Made by a program: the position numbers and the translations under genes
Notes under the pieces: model-generated
Seen by the model: only the letters and a program-made list of their open reading frames with translations
Databases searched by the model: none
What the model was told of the DNA's origin: nothing
Assembly: GCF_001426865.1 (NCBI RefSeq)
Contig: NZ_LMFO01000031.1
Span: 186,001 to 250,000, forward strand
Reading direction: 5' to 3'
Origin: Paenibacillus sp. Root52
GTDB lineage: Bacteria > Bacillota > Bacilli > Paenibacillales > Paenibacillaceae
DNA: 64,000 bases
Shown here: piece after piece, positions 24,444 to 33,019 of the stretch
How positions within the stretch are numbered: position 1 is the first letter of the stretch
Layout: each line of letters starts with the position of its first letter

Positions 24444-26213
24444 ATGATAGCCTACCGCAAACTAAGTATCAAAATGAAAATGTTCATGATGATCATGTTC
24501 ATGATGGCATTTATTATCACGCTGGCTTTCAGTTCCTTGTATTATACGTATTCCGTCTATGATAAGCAGTTATTCGATAAGTCTTCCCGGCTGCTGAATC
24601 TCTCGTCCTCTACGGTTGATCTTGAATTGCAGAAGTTGGAAGCGTTATCACTAAATATGATCTCGGATATGCAAATCCAGCGGGCGCTAAAATCTTTGTT
24701 AGAGGATGACACGGCGTACTCCAGTTTTATTGAGCGTAAGAAGATTACAGATCGGCTATGGGAACACATTAGTGGGGCTGCACGTTACGTGCAGTCCGTT
24801 CATTTAATTGATTCTCAGGGAAGAGTGAATAAGTATGGTGAGACGATAACCGTATCTGAGGAAAAGTATGATCGAATGATTGCAGCTGCTGAGCATGCAA
24901 ATGGTGCTGTTAGGTGGTTGTATCCAGATGATGATGACCCGATGCTGGTTATGGTTCGACAGGTACGAGCCTATGATCCGATGACGCTCAAGCCTGTCGG
25001 CATTTTGTTTCTACGGATTAACATTGAACGTCTCGTGAAGGAATACGCAGGATTGGATAGCCAGAATAGTGATATTGTTCTGAAGGCAGGAGACGACGTA
25101 GTTTATCCTTATCGGCAGCTCCAGAACGCAGTATCTGAAGGGCTGAAGCCATTGCCGGGCAGTGGTGGTTATGAGATCAAGAACCTGGATGGAAGGGCAG
25201 TATTTCTAGCGCAAAAGAAATCGTCCTACACCGGCTGGGTCTACTATAACATGGCCTCCTATCACGAGATTTTTGAGCGAATCATATGGCTGAAAAATGC
25301 GCTAATCGTCGTTTATGTCATAGCCATTGTAATCGTACTGACCCTTGGGATGGTATTTGCACGCAGCTTAACGAGACCGATTAGACAGCTCATCGGACAG
25401 ATGAAAGAGGTGCAGTATGGTGATCTCGACAATATCGATAATGCGAATCTAACCGTGCCAACGCATCATCATATGGATGAGATCGGGTTATTGCACCGTA
25501 CATATCGGTTGATGATCACCCACATCAATACACTTATTAAAGAAAATTATGCAAGCCAACTGGTCATTAAGGAAACGGAGTTCAAGGCGTTGCAGGCTCA
25601 GATTAATCCACATTTTCTGTATAATGCCCTGGATTCTATCCATTGGCTTGCCAAAAAGCATAAGCAGGAACAGATCTCCAGTATGGTGCTGTCGCTCGGC
25701 TATTTACTGCGCACATCAATCAGCTTCAAGCAGAATGTCATCACTTTGGCGGAAGAGCTGGAGATCGTTAATCATTACGTCACGATTCAGAAGTATCGTT
25801 TTCAGCACCGACTGGATTTTCACCTGCATGTGCCACAGCCTTACCTAGGGTGTGCTATTCCCAAGTTGACGTTACAGCCGTTACTGGAGAATGCGATCCA
25901 ATATGGGCTGGAGCCGCAGGTGGGCGCCTGTCAGATTCGTGTGTATGCGGAACTATCAGAAGGGAAGCTCTTACTTGTCGTTGAAGATCACGGCCCAGGC
26001 ATGGAACCGGAATTTGTGGAGAAGGTGCTTCGCGGTGAAGTGGAGACTCGGGGTACGGGAATTGGTCTGATGAACATCAGGGAGCGGCTACGTCTAGCCT
26101 TCGGTGACGATCATGACATCAGGCTAGAGAGCAAGCCGGGTTGCGGAACCAAGGTCATGGTTCCCTTACCGCTGCCGAAGGAGGAGAAGCTGTGGGAAGA
26201 TTACTGCGAATAA
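24444..26213 (+). CDS. Sensor histidine kinase, YesM family
   Basis: 589 residues from ATG 24444 behind AAAGGAG. Membrane helix 1 at about 13-35, an extracellular Cache-like sensor (about 40-275), helix 2 at about 285-310, then HAMP (about 310-365). The His_kinase domain has NPHFLYNALDS with phospho-acceptor H390, and the ATPase domain has LLENAIQYGLEPQ, DHGPGM and GTGIGLMNIRERL. It probably senses a sugar, or the adjacent binding lipoprotein loaded with one, and phosphorylates the regulator at 18500; no regulator is adjacent. Its last 22 bases overlap the next gene. Confidence 0.92.
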   Translation: MIAYRKLSIKMKMFMMIMFMMAFIITLAFSSLYYTYSVYDKQLFDKSSRLLNLSSSTVDLELQKLEALSLNMISDMQIQRALKSLLEDDTAYSSFIERKKITDRLWEHISGAARYVQSVHLIDSQGRVNKYGETITVSEEKYDRMIAAAEHANGAVRWLYPDDDDPMLVMVRQVRAYDPMTLKPVGILFLRINIERLVKEYAGLDSQNSDIVLKAGDDVVYPYRQLQNAVSEGLKPLPGSGGYEIKNLDGRAVFLAQKKSSYTGWVYYNMASYHEIFERIIWLKNALIVVYVIAIVIVLTLGMVFARSLTRPIRQLIGQMKEVQYGDLDNIDNANLTVPTHHHMDEIGLLHRTYRLMITHINTLIKENYASQLVIKETEFKALQAQINPHFLYNALDSIHWLAKKHKQEQISSMVLSLGYLLRTSISFKQNVITLAEELEIVNHYVTIQKYRFQHRLDFHLHVPQPYLGCAIPKLTLQPLLENAIQYGLEPQVGACQIRVYAELSEGKLLLVVEDHGPGMEPEFVEKVLRGEVETRGTGIGLMNIRERLRLAFGDDHDIRLESKPGCGTKVMVPLPLPKEEKLWEDYCE

Positions 26214-27487
26214 TAGGCATCATCTGCCTGACGGCAGCTCTGCTCGGTTGCGTGCCCCAATTTGCTCAAAGGCCTGGTATGGTGATTGAAGAAGAACCCA
26301 TTACGCTGCGTATTGCCTGGTGGGGCGGAGAATTTCGTAACAATGCCACGATTGAAGTTATCCATCAATACGAACAATTGAATCCACATGTGAATATTGA
26401 GTACGAATACAGCAGTTTCAATGAATACTGGAGGAAAATGGCTCCACTGGCGGCGGGGAACTCGCTGCCAGATATTATCCAGATGGACATTTCGTATTTG
26501 GCTCAGTATAGCTCACTACAGCTGTTGGAGGATCTAGCACCGTATGCGCAGCGTGGATGGCTTGATACGAAGGACGTGGACAAACAGCAGCTGGATAGTG
26601 GCAGTATAGACGGCAAAGTCTACGGACTGAGCCTAGGTGTTAATGCGCTGTTGAGTATCTATGATCCGGAAGTGTTGCAGGCAAATGGTATTGAATTCCC
26701 GACAGATGCATGGACTTGGGACGATTTTGATCAGATGGGTAAGCACATCCAGGGAAGGGGCATCTACCTGGGTACTTATCTTACCCCAGAACAGTTTTTC
26801 GCGTATTACTTGAGGCAACATGGTGCTAAGCTGTACGCGGAGGATGGGACACGTCTCGGTTATGAGGATGACGCCCTGTTTGTTGAATACTTTGGACTGA
26901 TGCAGCGCCTCGTGCAGGATAAACTCATCTTTGCTCCAGACATCTGGACCTCAGATATTGGTAAGCCAGACAATGATCCGTTTTATTTGGGTGAGGCTCT
27001 GTTTAGCTGGGGGTATTCTAACCAATTCATTAGTACCACTGAGCGTTATGGTAAGCCTTTATCTATTGCCCCAATGCCGGGGCCTAACAATTCGGATGGG
27101 CTGTTTCTGAAGCCAGGCATGTTCTTCTCCATTGCGGGTAATTCCAGACAGAAGGAAGAGGCAGCGAAGTTTATTAGCTTTTTCGTTAATGATCTGGATG
27201 CCAATCTACTGCTCAAAGGGGAGCGGGGTGTACCCGTTTCGTCCAGTGTGCGGGAGCAGATGAGAATGATCGTTGAACCGGAGCAAGCACAAGTATTCGA
27301 CTATATAGATTGGGTCGCAGAACATAGCAGTCCGATGGATGCTCCAGATCCTGTAGGTAGCTCTGAAGTCACTGCCGTGCTGCGTGAGCTGTATGATCTA
27401 TTGTTATTTGGCAAGTTAACGGCAGACGATGCAGCGCAGCAATTTCGTGAACGTGCCAATGCCATTTTGGCGAGAAGTGAAACCTAG
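26192..27487 (+). CDS. Sugar-binding lipoprotein coupled to the YesM-type kinase
   Basis: 431 residues from a GTG at 26192 preceded at seven bases by GGAGG located inside the kinase gene. The signal peptide MGRLLRIIGIICLTAALLGC gives lipidated C20. The mature part is a CUT1 (UgpB/MalE-like) binding protein: WWGGEFRNNATIEVIHQYE, SSFNEYWRKMAPLAAG, LPDIIQMD, GALFSWGYSNQF-like segment and EEAAKFISFFVND. No permease follows. Overlap with the kinase gene implies coupled synthesis, so it may be a co-sensor that presents sugar to the kinase rather than, or as well as, a transport component; that role is inference. Confidence 0.88.
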   Translation: MGRLLRIIGIICLTAALLGCVPQFAQRPGMVIEEEPITLRIAWWGGEFRNNATIEVIHQYEQLNPHVNIEYEYSSFNEYWRKMAPLAAGNSLPDIIQMDISYLAQYSSLQLLEDLAPYAQRGWLDTKDVDKQQLDSGSIDGKVYGLSLGVNALLSIYDPEVLQANGIEFPTDAWTWDDFDQMGKHIQGRGIYLGTYLTPEQFFAYYLRQHGAKLYAEDGTRLGYEDDALFVEYFGLMQRLVQDKLIFAPDIWTSDIGKPDNDPFYLGEALFSWGYSNQFISTTERYGKPLSIAPMPGPNNSDGLFLKPGMFFSIAGNSRQKEEAAKFISFFVNDLDANLLLKGERGVPVSSSVREQMRMIVEPEQAQVFDYIDWVAEHSSPMDAPDPVGSSEVTAVLRELYDLLLFGKLTADDAAQQFRERANAILARSET

Positions 27488-27502
27488 CAATCTAATAATG
27501 AT

Positions 27503-27535
27503 AAGGCCACTCTGTCATCAGAGTGGCATGTGTAA
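27503..27535 (+). repeat. Repeat family B right-end remnant, forming a hairpin
   Basis: GCCACTCTG (27506-27514) pairs with CAGAGTGGC (27519-27527). ACTCTGTCATCAGAGTGGCA plus TGTGTAA resembles the right end of family B (CTGTCATCGGAGTGG...GTGTAA). No T-run, but it could still stabilise the mRNA end of the preceding gene. Confidence 0.5.
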
Positions 27536-27727
27536 CTAACCTGTATTTCAAATAATATCGTGTAACCTTCATTCCGCATGGATGAGGGTTTTTGGTGTGG
27601 AATGGTGGATATTTCCTCTAGTATAATTAAAATGGCAGTCATACTGCGAATAGAACTGCCAATAGATTCAAAGATTAGTAGGTTTGAAGAGACTATCCAT
27701 ATATCAACCGATGAGGAGTGTCAGGAC

Positions 27728-29308
27728 ATGTCCATACATCACATAGGTCAAAAGGTTACTTTTGCCGATATCAAAACGAGGTTGCCTCACGAAAGCTGGA
27801 TGTATACACAGAATGAAGCACATGATGGTGAATTTGATGCCGAGGAAGTATGGCTGCATTCAGGTGATCTTCATATCAGTGAGCTGTTGCTGGATGAGGG
27901 GCCTTTTTTGATTATGGTGGAGGGAAATCTGATCGTTGATCGTTATATTGGAAACACAGAATCCGACGCGGCCGCTTCTAACCTGGTTGTGCATGGTGAT
28001 CTTACAACGCCTTATATGCTCGTGGGAGGGCAGGAAATATATATTACAGGTGATCTTTATGTGGAGGATATGTTCTGGGGAGATTACAACCATGGAGAAT
28101 TGACGGTGAGAGGCAACGTAGAAGGTGGGCTGCTAGTAAGTACAGAGCAATATGGAATTCAGGTTCAAGGACAGCGGAAAGTGAAGCGTCAGCTTGAAGA
28201 GTGGGAGGATCTCGGACCATGGCAAGGTTTTGACATGCTGGAGTTATTTGTTCCCGAGTGTGTAATTGACGAAGATACAGAAGAGCCGTTTCCATGGCGA
28301 GAAGAGATGATAAAGAGGCTGCAGCAGGGACAACCTGTCATTAAACGAGAGTATATTTATGCCGCAGAACTAGCGCCAGATGTACCGGATTGGTTCGAAG
28401 ATCATCAGTTCACAGCTGAGAACATTGAGCGTCTTACTCACCCTTCATTATTACCTGTAAGAGAGGAGGGTGAGTTGCTGAACAGCTATGAGTTTTGGGT
28501 GGATGGACAGTTTTGCCGAGGTTCTGTCTATGGCGATGAGCATACGGAGGGCTATTTCCGCAGTCTGTATTTTCAGGACGAGCATGACTGTGCATTGTTG
28601 CTCAAAATAGAGCCAGCAGACCCAGCTTCGGGCTCTCCTAATGAACTTGCTGGGCAAGCGGGCAATCCTGTCTGGATGATCTCAGGCGCATATCGTTATG
28701 TGAACAGTGAGAACTCTGAATGGAGTGTATTTACGGAAGACTCACCTGCGGATATTCAGCAGTTAAGCAACCATGGATGGGACACCTTGCTGCAGTCCGT
28801 ATCGAATTATCAGTATGCCCGCACCTTAATTTCACCGCAACTTATTCGTGACTTATTAGCATTGCCTATCGTGGAGCCATATGACGATTATTATGATGAT
28901 GACCGGCATGGGCTGTGGATTGGAGACTTCTACTATGCATTTCGACAAGCAGGTCAGCTGTGTGATGGTGTTCCTCAACCAGCTATGCTGCGTATTGGTA
29001 GAGAGTATACGGATACACAAGGGGAGACGAAGGTCGAGAAATACTTCTATACGCTACACCAGCATGCGGACGGCACGGAAATTGTGCTGATCGAATACTC
29101 GGCCCAGGAGGACGAGGATGAGGAAGAGCCGTTGTTGCTTGAACTTCATTATGTAGGTGGATCTCAATTACTGTATACCGTTCAATTGTTGGAACGTGGG
29201 TGCAAGGAGCTCATTCAAGCGAATGAGGATTTATTGAATGGGGAGCTGCCGTACGCTGTTGAATCCTTTGCGAAGCGATATTGGAAATCCAAAGGATACC
29301 TGAAATAA
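27728..29308 (+). CDS. Large protein of unknown function with beta-helix-like N-terminus
   Basis: 526 residues from ATG 27728, behind GAGGAGTGTCAGG; the open frame extends 50 codons upstream without a ribosome site. No signal peptide or membrane segment. Residues about 35-150 contain short repeated strand-turn units of the kind LHSGDLHI, MVEGNLIV, VVHGDLTT, YITGDLYV, TVRGNVEG, resembling polymer-forming (bactofilin-like) or right-handed beta-helix proteins. The rest is acidic, with DYYDDDRHGLWIG and QEDEDEEEPLLLE. I know no function for it. It stands alone; the downstream terminator is shared with the convergent iron-binding lipoprotein gene. Confidence 0.8.
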   Translation: MSIHHIGQKVTFADIKTRLPHESWMYTQNEAHDGEFDAEEVWLHSGDLHISELLLDEGPFLIMVEGNLIVDRYIGNTESDAAASNLVVHGDLTTPYMLVGGQEIYITGDLYVEDMFWGDYNHGELTVRGNVEGGLLVSTEQYGIQVQGQRKVKRQLEEWEDLGPWQGFDMLELFVPECVIDEDTEEPFPWREEMIKRLQQGQPVIKREYIYAAELAPDVPDWFEDHQFTAENIERLTHPSLLPVREEGELLNSYEFWVDGQFCRGSVYGDEHTEGYFRSLYFQDEHDCALLLKIEPADPASGSPNELAGQAGNPVWMISGAYRYVNSENSEWSVFTEDSPADIQQLSNHGWDTLLQSVSNYQYARTLISPQLIRDLLALPIVEPYDDYYDDDRHGLWIGDFYYAFRQAGQLCDGVPQPAMLRIGREYTDTQGETKVEKYFYTLHQHADGTEIVLIEYSAQEDEDEEEPLLLELHYVGGSQLLYTVQLLERGCKELIQANEDLLNGELPYAVESFAKRYWKSKGYLK

Positions 29309-29446
29309 ACAAGCCGCTATCTTCTTTTTAATGCGGGACACAGTTCAGTAATAACGTTTAGTCATGTTAGATACTAGCCATCTATATCGGATTCCTTCGT
29401 TCTAATAAGATACAACCTATACATTAAGTACAACCTACACCATAAA

Positions 29447-29492
29447 ACAGGACGCCCAGTCAGGATATTAAACCTGACCGAGCGTCTTGTTT
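29447..29492. terminator. Bidirectional terminator
   Basis: ACAGGACGC and GTCAGG pair with CCTGAC and GCGTCTTGT around ATATTAAA, with T following on the plus strand and A/T on the other. It serves the convergent genes on either side. Confidence 0.8.
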
Positions 29493-29564
29493 GTTCACTT
29501 ATATAGAAGAGTAGAGCGATATAAAGAGATATTAAGAGAGAGGTAGGCAGTAGGCAAGTGCGTA

Positions 29565-30596
29565 TTATTTACGGTTCTGCTCTGCCCGCTCCACGATCAT
29601 GTCGGCGAATTCCTCGGCTTGTCCTTGGATTGCAATCGGATCAAAGTACCAGTAGCGATCTTCTTGCAATTCATAGACTTGATTATTCTTCACTGCCGGA
29701 AGAGACTTCCAGATGGCATCTCCCTCATAACCCGCATTGCTCTCATCTACCGTGAGAAGGACATGGTCTCCTGCATACTCACCAATAACTTCACGCGAGA
29801 TTTCTTTCCATTGTGTATCTCCCATGAGTTCCTGCTTGGTGATCTCAAGAGGTGCTAACTCCAGGGCACGATAGATCGCTTGTCCACCTCTGCCAAAGTT
29901 ATCCCCGTAACCATAATACCCTTTGTCTGTTGCTTCCAGGATAGAGAATGTTTCTTCTGGCTTGATCACTTGTTTAACTTTGTCGCGCGCAGCTGTAATC
30001 CGTTCATCGTATGTTTTCAGCCATGCTTCGGCTTCATCTGCTCTGTCCAGCAACTCACCGAATCCACGAATCTCTTCATGTACATCAGCGAACGTACCAT
30101 GGGTGATTACGACAGTCGTGGCAATTTTCTTATACTTCTCAACCTCTTCTGGTTGTTTAGAAGCAGTGATAATCAGATCTGGATTAAGTGCAATAATCTT
30201 CTCGAGTGATACCGTTCCGCGATCACCGATATCTGCAATACCTTGAACCTGATCAGCGTAATAAGGATTCTCCAGATAATATTTAACGGCACCCACAGGC
30301 TTTATCCCTAATGCAAGGAGATCACTTACGTACATATCCGTAACAATCCGTTGAGGTTCAGCAGGAATTTCAACATCCCCCTCTGCGGAAGCATATATGC
30401 GTGTAGCATTGGATGTACCCTTGGAATTGGATGATGTATCTGCTTTCGTTTCAGTGGAGCCATTCGTTGCTTCGACCCCGGCGCTCGCTTGCTCCGTGGA
30501 GCTGGATGTATCTGTGTTACTACCACAGGCAGCTAACACCATTAACATGGCAAGCATGATGAATAGTCCTGCAAAGCGGTTTTTTACGACAAACAT
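29565..30596 (-). CDS. Ferric siderophore-binding lipoprotein (FhuD/YfiY/FeuA class)
   Basis: 343 residues. Lipoprotein signal peptide ending VLAAC (lipidation at about C24), then a Ser/Thr-rich linker. The mature protein is a class III periplasmic-binding fold: PQRIVTDMYVSDLLALGIKP, LEKIIALNPDLIITA, and PIAIQGQAEEFADMIVE near the end. It captures an iron-siderophore complex and passes it to a FecCD-type permease, which is not in the window; the orphan ATPase at 7576 could energise the same route. A Fur-like box lies 30-45 bases upstream of its start codon. It is the partner of the divergent-in-function regulator gene just upstream on the same strand. Confidence 0.92.
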   Translation of the reverse strand: MFVVKNRFAGLFIMLAMLMVLAACGSNTDTSSSTEQASAGVEATNGSTETKADTSSNSKGTSNATRIYASAEGDVEIPAEPQRIVTDMYVSDLLALGIKPVGAVKYYLENPYYADQVQGIADIGDRGTVSLEKIIALNPDLIITASKQPEEVEKYKKIATTVVITHGTFADVHEEIRGFGELLDRADEAEAWLKTYDERITAARDKVKQVIKPEETFSILEATDKGYYGYGDNFGRGGQAIYRALELAPLEITKQELMGDTQWKEISREVIGEYAGDHVLLTVDESNAGYEGDAIWKSLPAVKNNQVYELQEDRYWYFDPIAIQGQAEEFADMIVERAEQNRK

Positions 30597-30626
30597 AGTC
30601 TATATCCCCCTGTATATAATCAATAA

Positions 30627-30641
30627 TGATTATTATTCTCA
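30627..30641 (-). promoter_or_regulatory. Fur box upstream of the siderophore-binding lipoprotein gene
   Basis: Read on the minus strand, TGAGAATAATAATCA matches the 7-1-7 Fur consensus TGATAATNATTATCA at 12 of 14 defined positions. It lies directly upstream of the lipoprotein start at 30596. Confidence 0.75.
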
Positions 30642-30688
30642 TTAATAAGATAGAGGAAGAGTTCTCATTTGTACATGGACGGCTATGA

Positions 30689-32344
30689 TCATCGAACCAT
30701 GGACAAATGTGATGTTAACTGGTGCAGGATGTGTTTCAGTTGCTCGATCATAGAGATCGGATCGAAACCATAGAACATGTCATCACTGATGGTGTAGACT
30801 CGATTGTTTCGAATCGCCTCCAAATTGCTCCAGCGCTCCTGATGAAGTAAGTGATCGACGACTTCACGCTGGGCTAGTTCGGAGGGATAGGACATGAAGA
30901 TATAATCTGCTGCATACAGATGAACTTCGGATAAAGGGACATGCGCATATCCCGTGAGCAAGTGACCCTCTCTTTTCATGTGAGCAGGAGGTGAGAAACC
31001 AAGCGTTTGGTACAGCACATGTGAAGCTCTTCCCCAGCCGTGGCCGTAGATATAGGCTCCGCTCTCCCCAATCCAGAAGATGCATACCGCTGTTCCACGT
31101 ACAGTCCCCAGGCAACGATCTAACGTAAGGTTAGCCTCTTGTTGAAGTGTATCGTACTGAATTAGCCATTGTCTGGCGTTAGCCTCAAGTCCAGCTATTC
31201 GTCCGAGTCTCAGTAATTGTTCTTGCCAGTCAAGTTCTTCGAAAGGCAGCAGGACTGTAGGCGCAATCTGCCGCAGCTTATCTAGGTTGGCGTGTGGTGC
31301 ATAACCGACAATGAGATCTGGATGGGCGTCTGCAATGAGATCCAGATTGTGAATAAATTCATGCTCGCCCCGCTGTTCAAATTGATCCATTCCTTGTTCT
31401 TGAATGCGATCCCTCATCCAGCTAGCAACAGCACCTATATGGGGGATCTGACCTAGTGCAATCAACGAAGCAGTATAATTAAATGTAAGTGAGACAATTT
31501 TCTTCGGCATCTTCCGGTAAATTGTCGGGGCGGAACCAACGACCTGTTTGAATTTACGGCTCAAATAAAAGGTGTCACGATATCCTGTCAGCTCTGCCAG
31601 CTCCTGTAGTGAAGGATTCGAGAGCAGAAGATGTTCTTGGGCAATTCGAATGCGCAGCCGAGTAATGTACTCGACAAACGTAAGTCCCGTCCTTTTTTTG
31701 AACTCTCGAGAGAAATGCTCTGGACTGATATTGAACTCTCTTGCCAATTGCTCGCGGGAGAGAGGGTGTGTATACATGTCATGAATGCGTTTGATCGTGA
31801 GATCCAGCCAAGAATGATCCTCCTGTGTTACCTGTACAACTTGTTCCTTTAAAGTAGCGAGTAATTGAAAGAACAACATATGTAGTTTAAAAGGATTGTC
31901 AGCCTCAGGGCACATACAGGCTTGAGCCAAATCATATACGAAGTCAGTCATATTATGGCTTGTTAACGACGTTACCGATGCAAACGGCCAGGTATCTACT
32001 TCCTGTTCTATCGGTTCAAATGCGATAACAAAGCCCTGTAGCGGAGCCACTGAGCCACGTTTACGCTCATGTCGAAGTATAGTTCCTGCTCGCCGTACAA
32101 TGACTGAGCTTGTATCTACTGTAAATTGTTCGTTTGTAGTGCTTAGTCTGGCTTGGCCGGCAGTCACAATATAGATGGTGTGCAGCTCGCTCCACAACTG
32201 ATCTGTTCGAGAGAGCGCTTCTTGATCGTGGATCTTCACAAGATACCGAAGTTTGTACATAGGAGAGGGAATGGCACAGATTTCATGCAGAGGAACAGAT
32301 GCAGGTGGCGTCTTGCTGTAGAAGCCGTGTTCCGAGTTGCGCAT
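30689..32344 (-). CDS. AraC regulator fused to a siderophore-binding domain (Btr-like)
   Basis: 551 residues from the ATG at 32344 (ten bases after AAGGAG; a TTG six bases upstream is closer to the site than usual). Three parts are seen: an N-terminal sensory region (about 1-180), an AraC DNA-binding domain (about 185-285; LAREFNISPEHFSREFKKRT and LAELTGYRDTFYLSRKFKQ), and a class III binding-protein domain (about 290-551; KKIVSLTFNYTASLIALGQI, DLIADAHPDLIVGYA, PISMIEQLKHILHQL). This is the layout of Bacillus Btr, which binds bacillibactin with its C-terminal domain and activates siderophore uptake genes. The likely target is the binding lipoprotein gene 90 bases downstream. Confidence 0.9.
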   Translation of the reverse strand: MRNSEHGFYSKTPPASVPLHEICAIPSPMYKLRYLVKIHDQEALSRTDQLWSELHTIYIVTAGQARLSTTNEQFTVDTSSVIVRRAGTILRHERKRGSVAPLQGFVIAFEPIEQEVDTWPFASVTSLTSHNMTDFVYDLAQACMCPEADNPFKLHMLFFQLLATLKEQVVQVTQEDHSWLDLTIKRIHDMYTHPLSREQLAREFNISPEHFSREFKKRTGLTFVEYITRLRIRIAQEHLLLSNPSLQELAELTGYRDTFYLSRKFKQVVGSAPTIYRKMPKKIVSLTFNYTASLIALGQIPHIGAVASWMRDRIQEQGMDQFEQRGEHEFIHNLDLIADAHPDLIVGYAPHANLDKLRQIAPTVLLPFEELDWQEQLLRLGRIAGLEANARQWLIQYDTLQQEANLTLDRCLGTVRGTAVCIFWIGESGAYIYGHGWGRASHVLYQTLGFSPPAHMKREGHLLTGYAHVPLSEVHLYAADYIFMSYPSELAQREVVDHLLHQERWSNLEAIRNNRVYTISDDMFYGFDPISMIEQLKHILHQLTSHLSMVR

Positions 32345-32493
32345 AAACAATGATCTCCTTTCTGATCGGTCTAAGATAATAAGCAGTATAACCTATAACG
32401 GAGCGGTGTGGGCACCAACATGTTGAATCATATAATTCAATTAAAAATGGAAAAAGAGGTTGAAATCGCTACCAACTCAGACTATAATGAAAA

Positions 32494-32510
32494 TGTCGAA
32501 ACGTTTCAAT
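32494..32510. promoter_or_regulatory. LacI-type operator, distal, partly degenerate
   Basis: GTCGAAACGTTTCAAT shares the ten-base core GAAACGTTTC (32498-32507) with the two perfect operators at 32674 and 34201, but its outer arms no longer match fully. Confidence 0.55.
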
Positions 32511-32673
32511 CTGCTATTTATAAGCGTAATTAACGATTTTATGTATTTGAAAAAGCAAGATAATTGATATTTATACGTACAATAATAACGTTGATAGAAC
32601 GCTAGTAAATATCTTGTTAAGCTTAGTAGCAGAGGGTTTTTGGAGCAATTGTTAAGCATTTTTTCGGAGAGTG

Positions 32674-32689
32674 TTCGAAACGTTTCGAA
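32674..32689. promoter_or_regulatory. LacI-type operator upstream of the LacI regulator gene
   Basis: TTCGAAACGTTTCGAA is a perfect 16-base palindrome with the central CG typical of LacI-family sites. The same 16 bases recur before the GH94 gene. It suggests autoregulation of the lacI-type gene at 33020. Confidence 0.8.
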
Positions 32690-32810
32690 TTAGTATCGGA
32701 GCATATCCTATTAGTGCGGAAGTACCCCACAATCGTAGAAAGTTATTAGATATAGTGGTTGTCACAACCATTTACAGTATAAAATGTAGATATACAAAAC
32801 GGACTTAATA

Positions 32811-32961
32811 GTTACACGAGAACGGAGAGGACAGAAATAACGTGAAGAAGCGGAGCGTTCGCCTTTATCCCCAGATTTTCCCTTTAGAGAAGGGAGTTCA
32901 AAAAAATCTGGGGATAACAGCGATCGGAAGGTTGTTCTGTCAGCGGAGTGGTAAGAGTAAC
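32811..32961 (+). repeat. Repeat family B, copy 2 (shortened interior)
   Basis: About 150 bases: TTACACGAGAACGGAGAGGA at the left end, TCTGGGGATAACAGCGATCG and GTTCTGTCAGCGGAGTGGTA at the right. Relative to copy 1 about 45 interior bases (the AGCTTTC hairpin) are missing. It separates the operator at 32674 from the LacI gene. Confidence 0.85.
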
Positions 32962-33019
32962 GTTCTTAACTTCGTTTTATCAAGAGAAATTTGGTCAAGG
33001 TAGAAGGAGCGAACGTAGA

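Larger units (their letters stand above)
32345..32810. other. Gene-free region holding LacI-type operators
   Basis: No gene is supported here. It is AT-rich and contains two of the three GAAACGTTTC palindromes described separately. A 60-codon minus-strand frame at 32477-32659 has no ribosome site and overlaps an operator. Confidence 0.5.

Noticed and set aside
32477..32659. 60-codon minus-strand frame upstream of the LacI regulator
   Set aside because: AT-rich chance frame overlapping an operator; no ribosome site.
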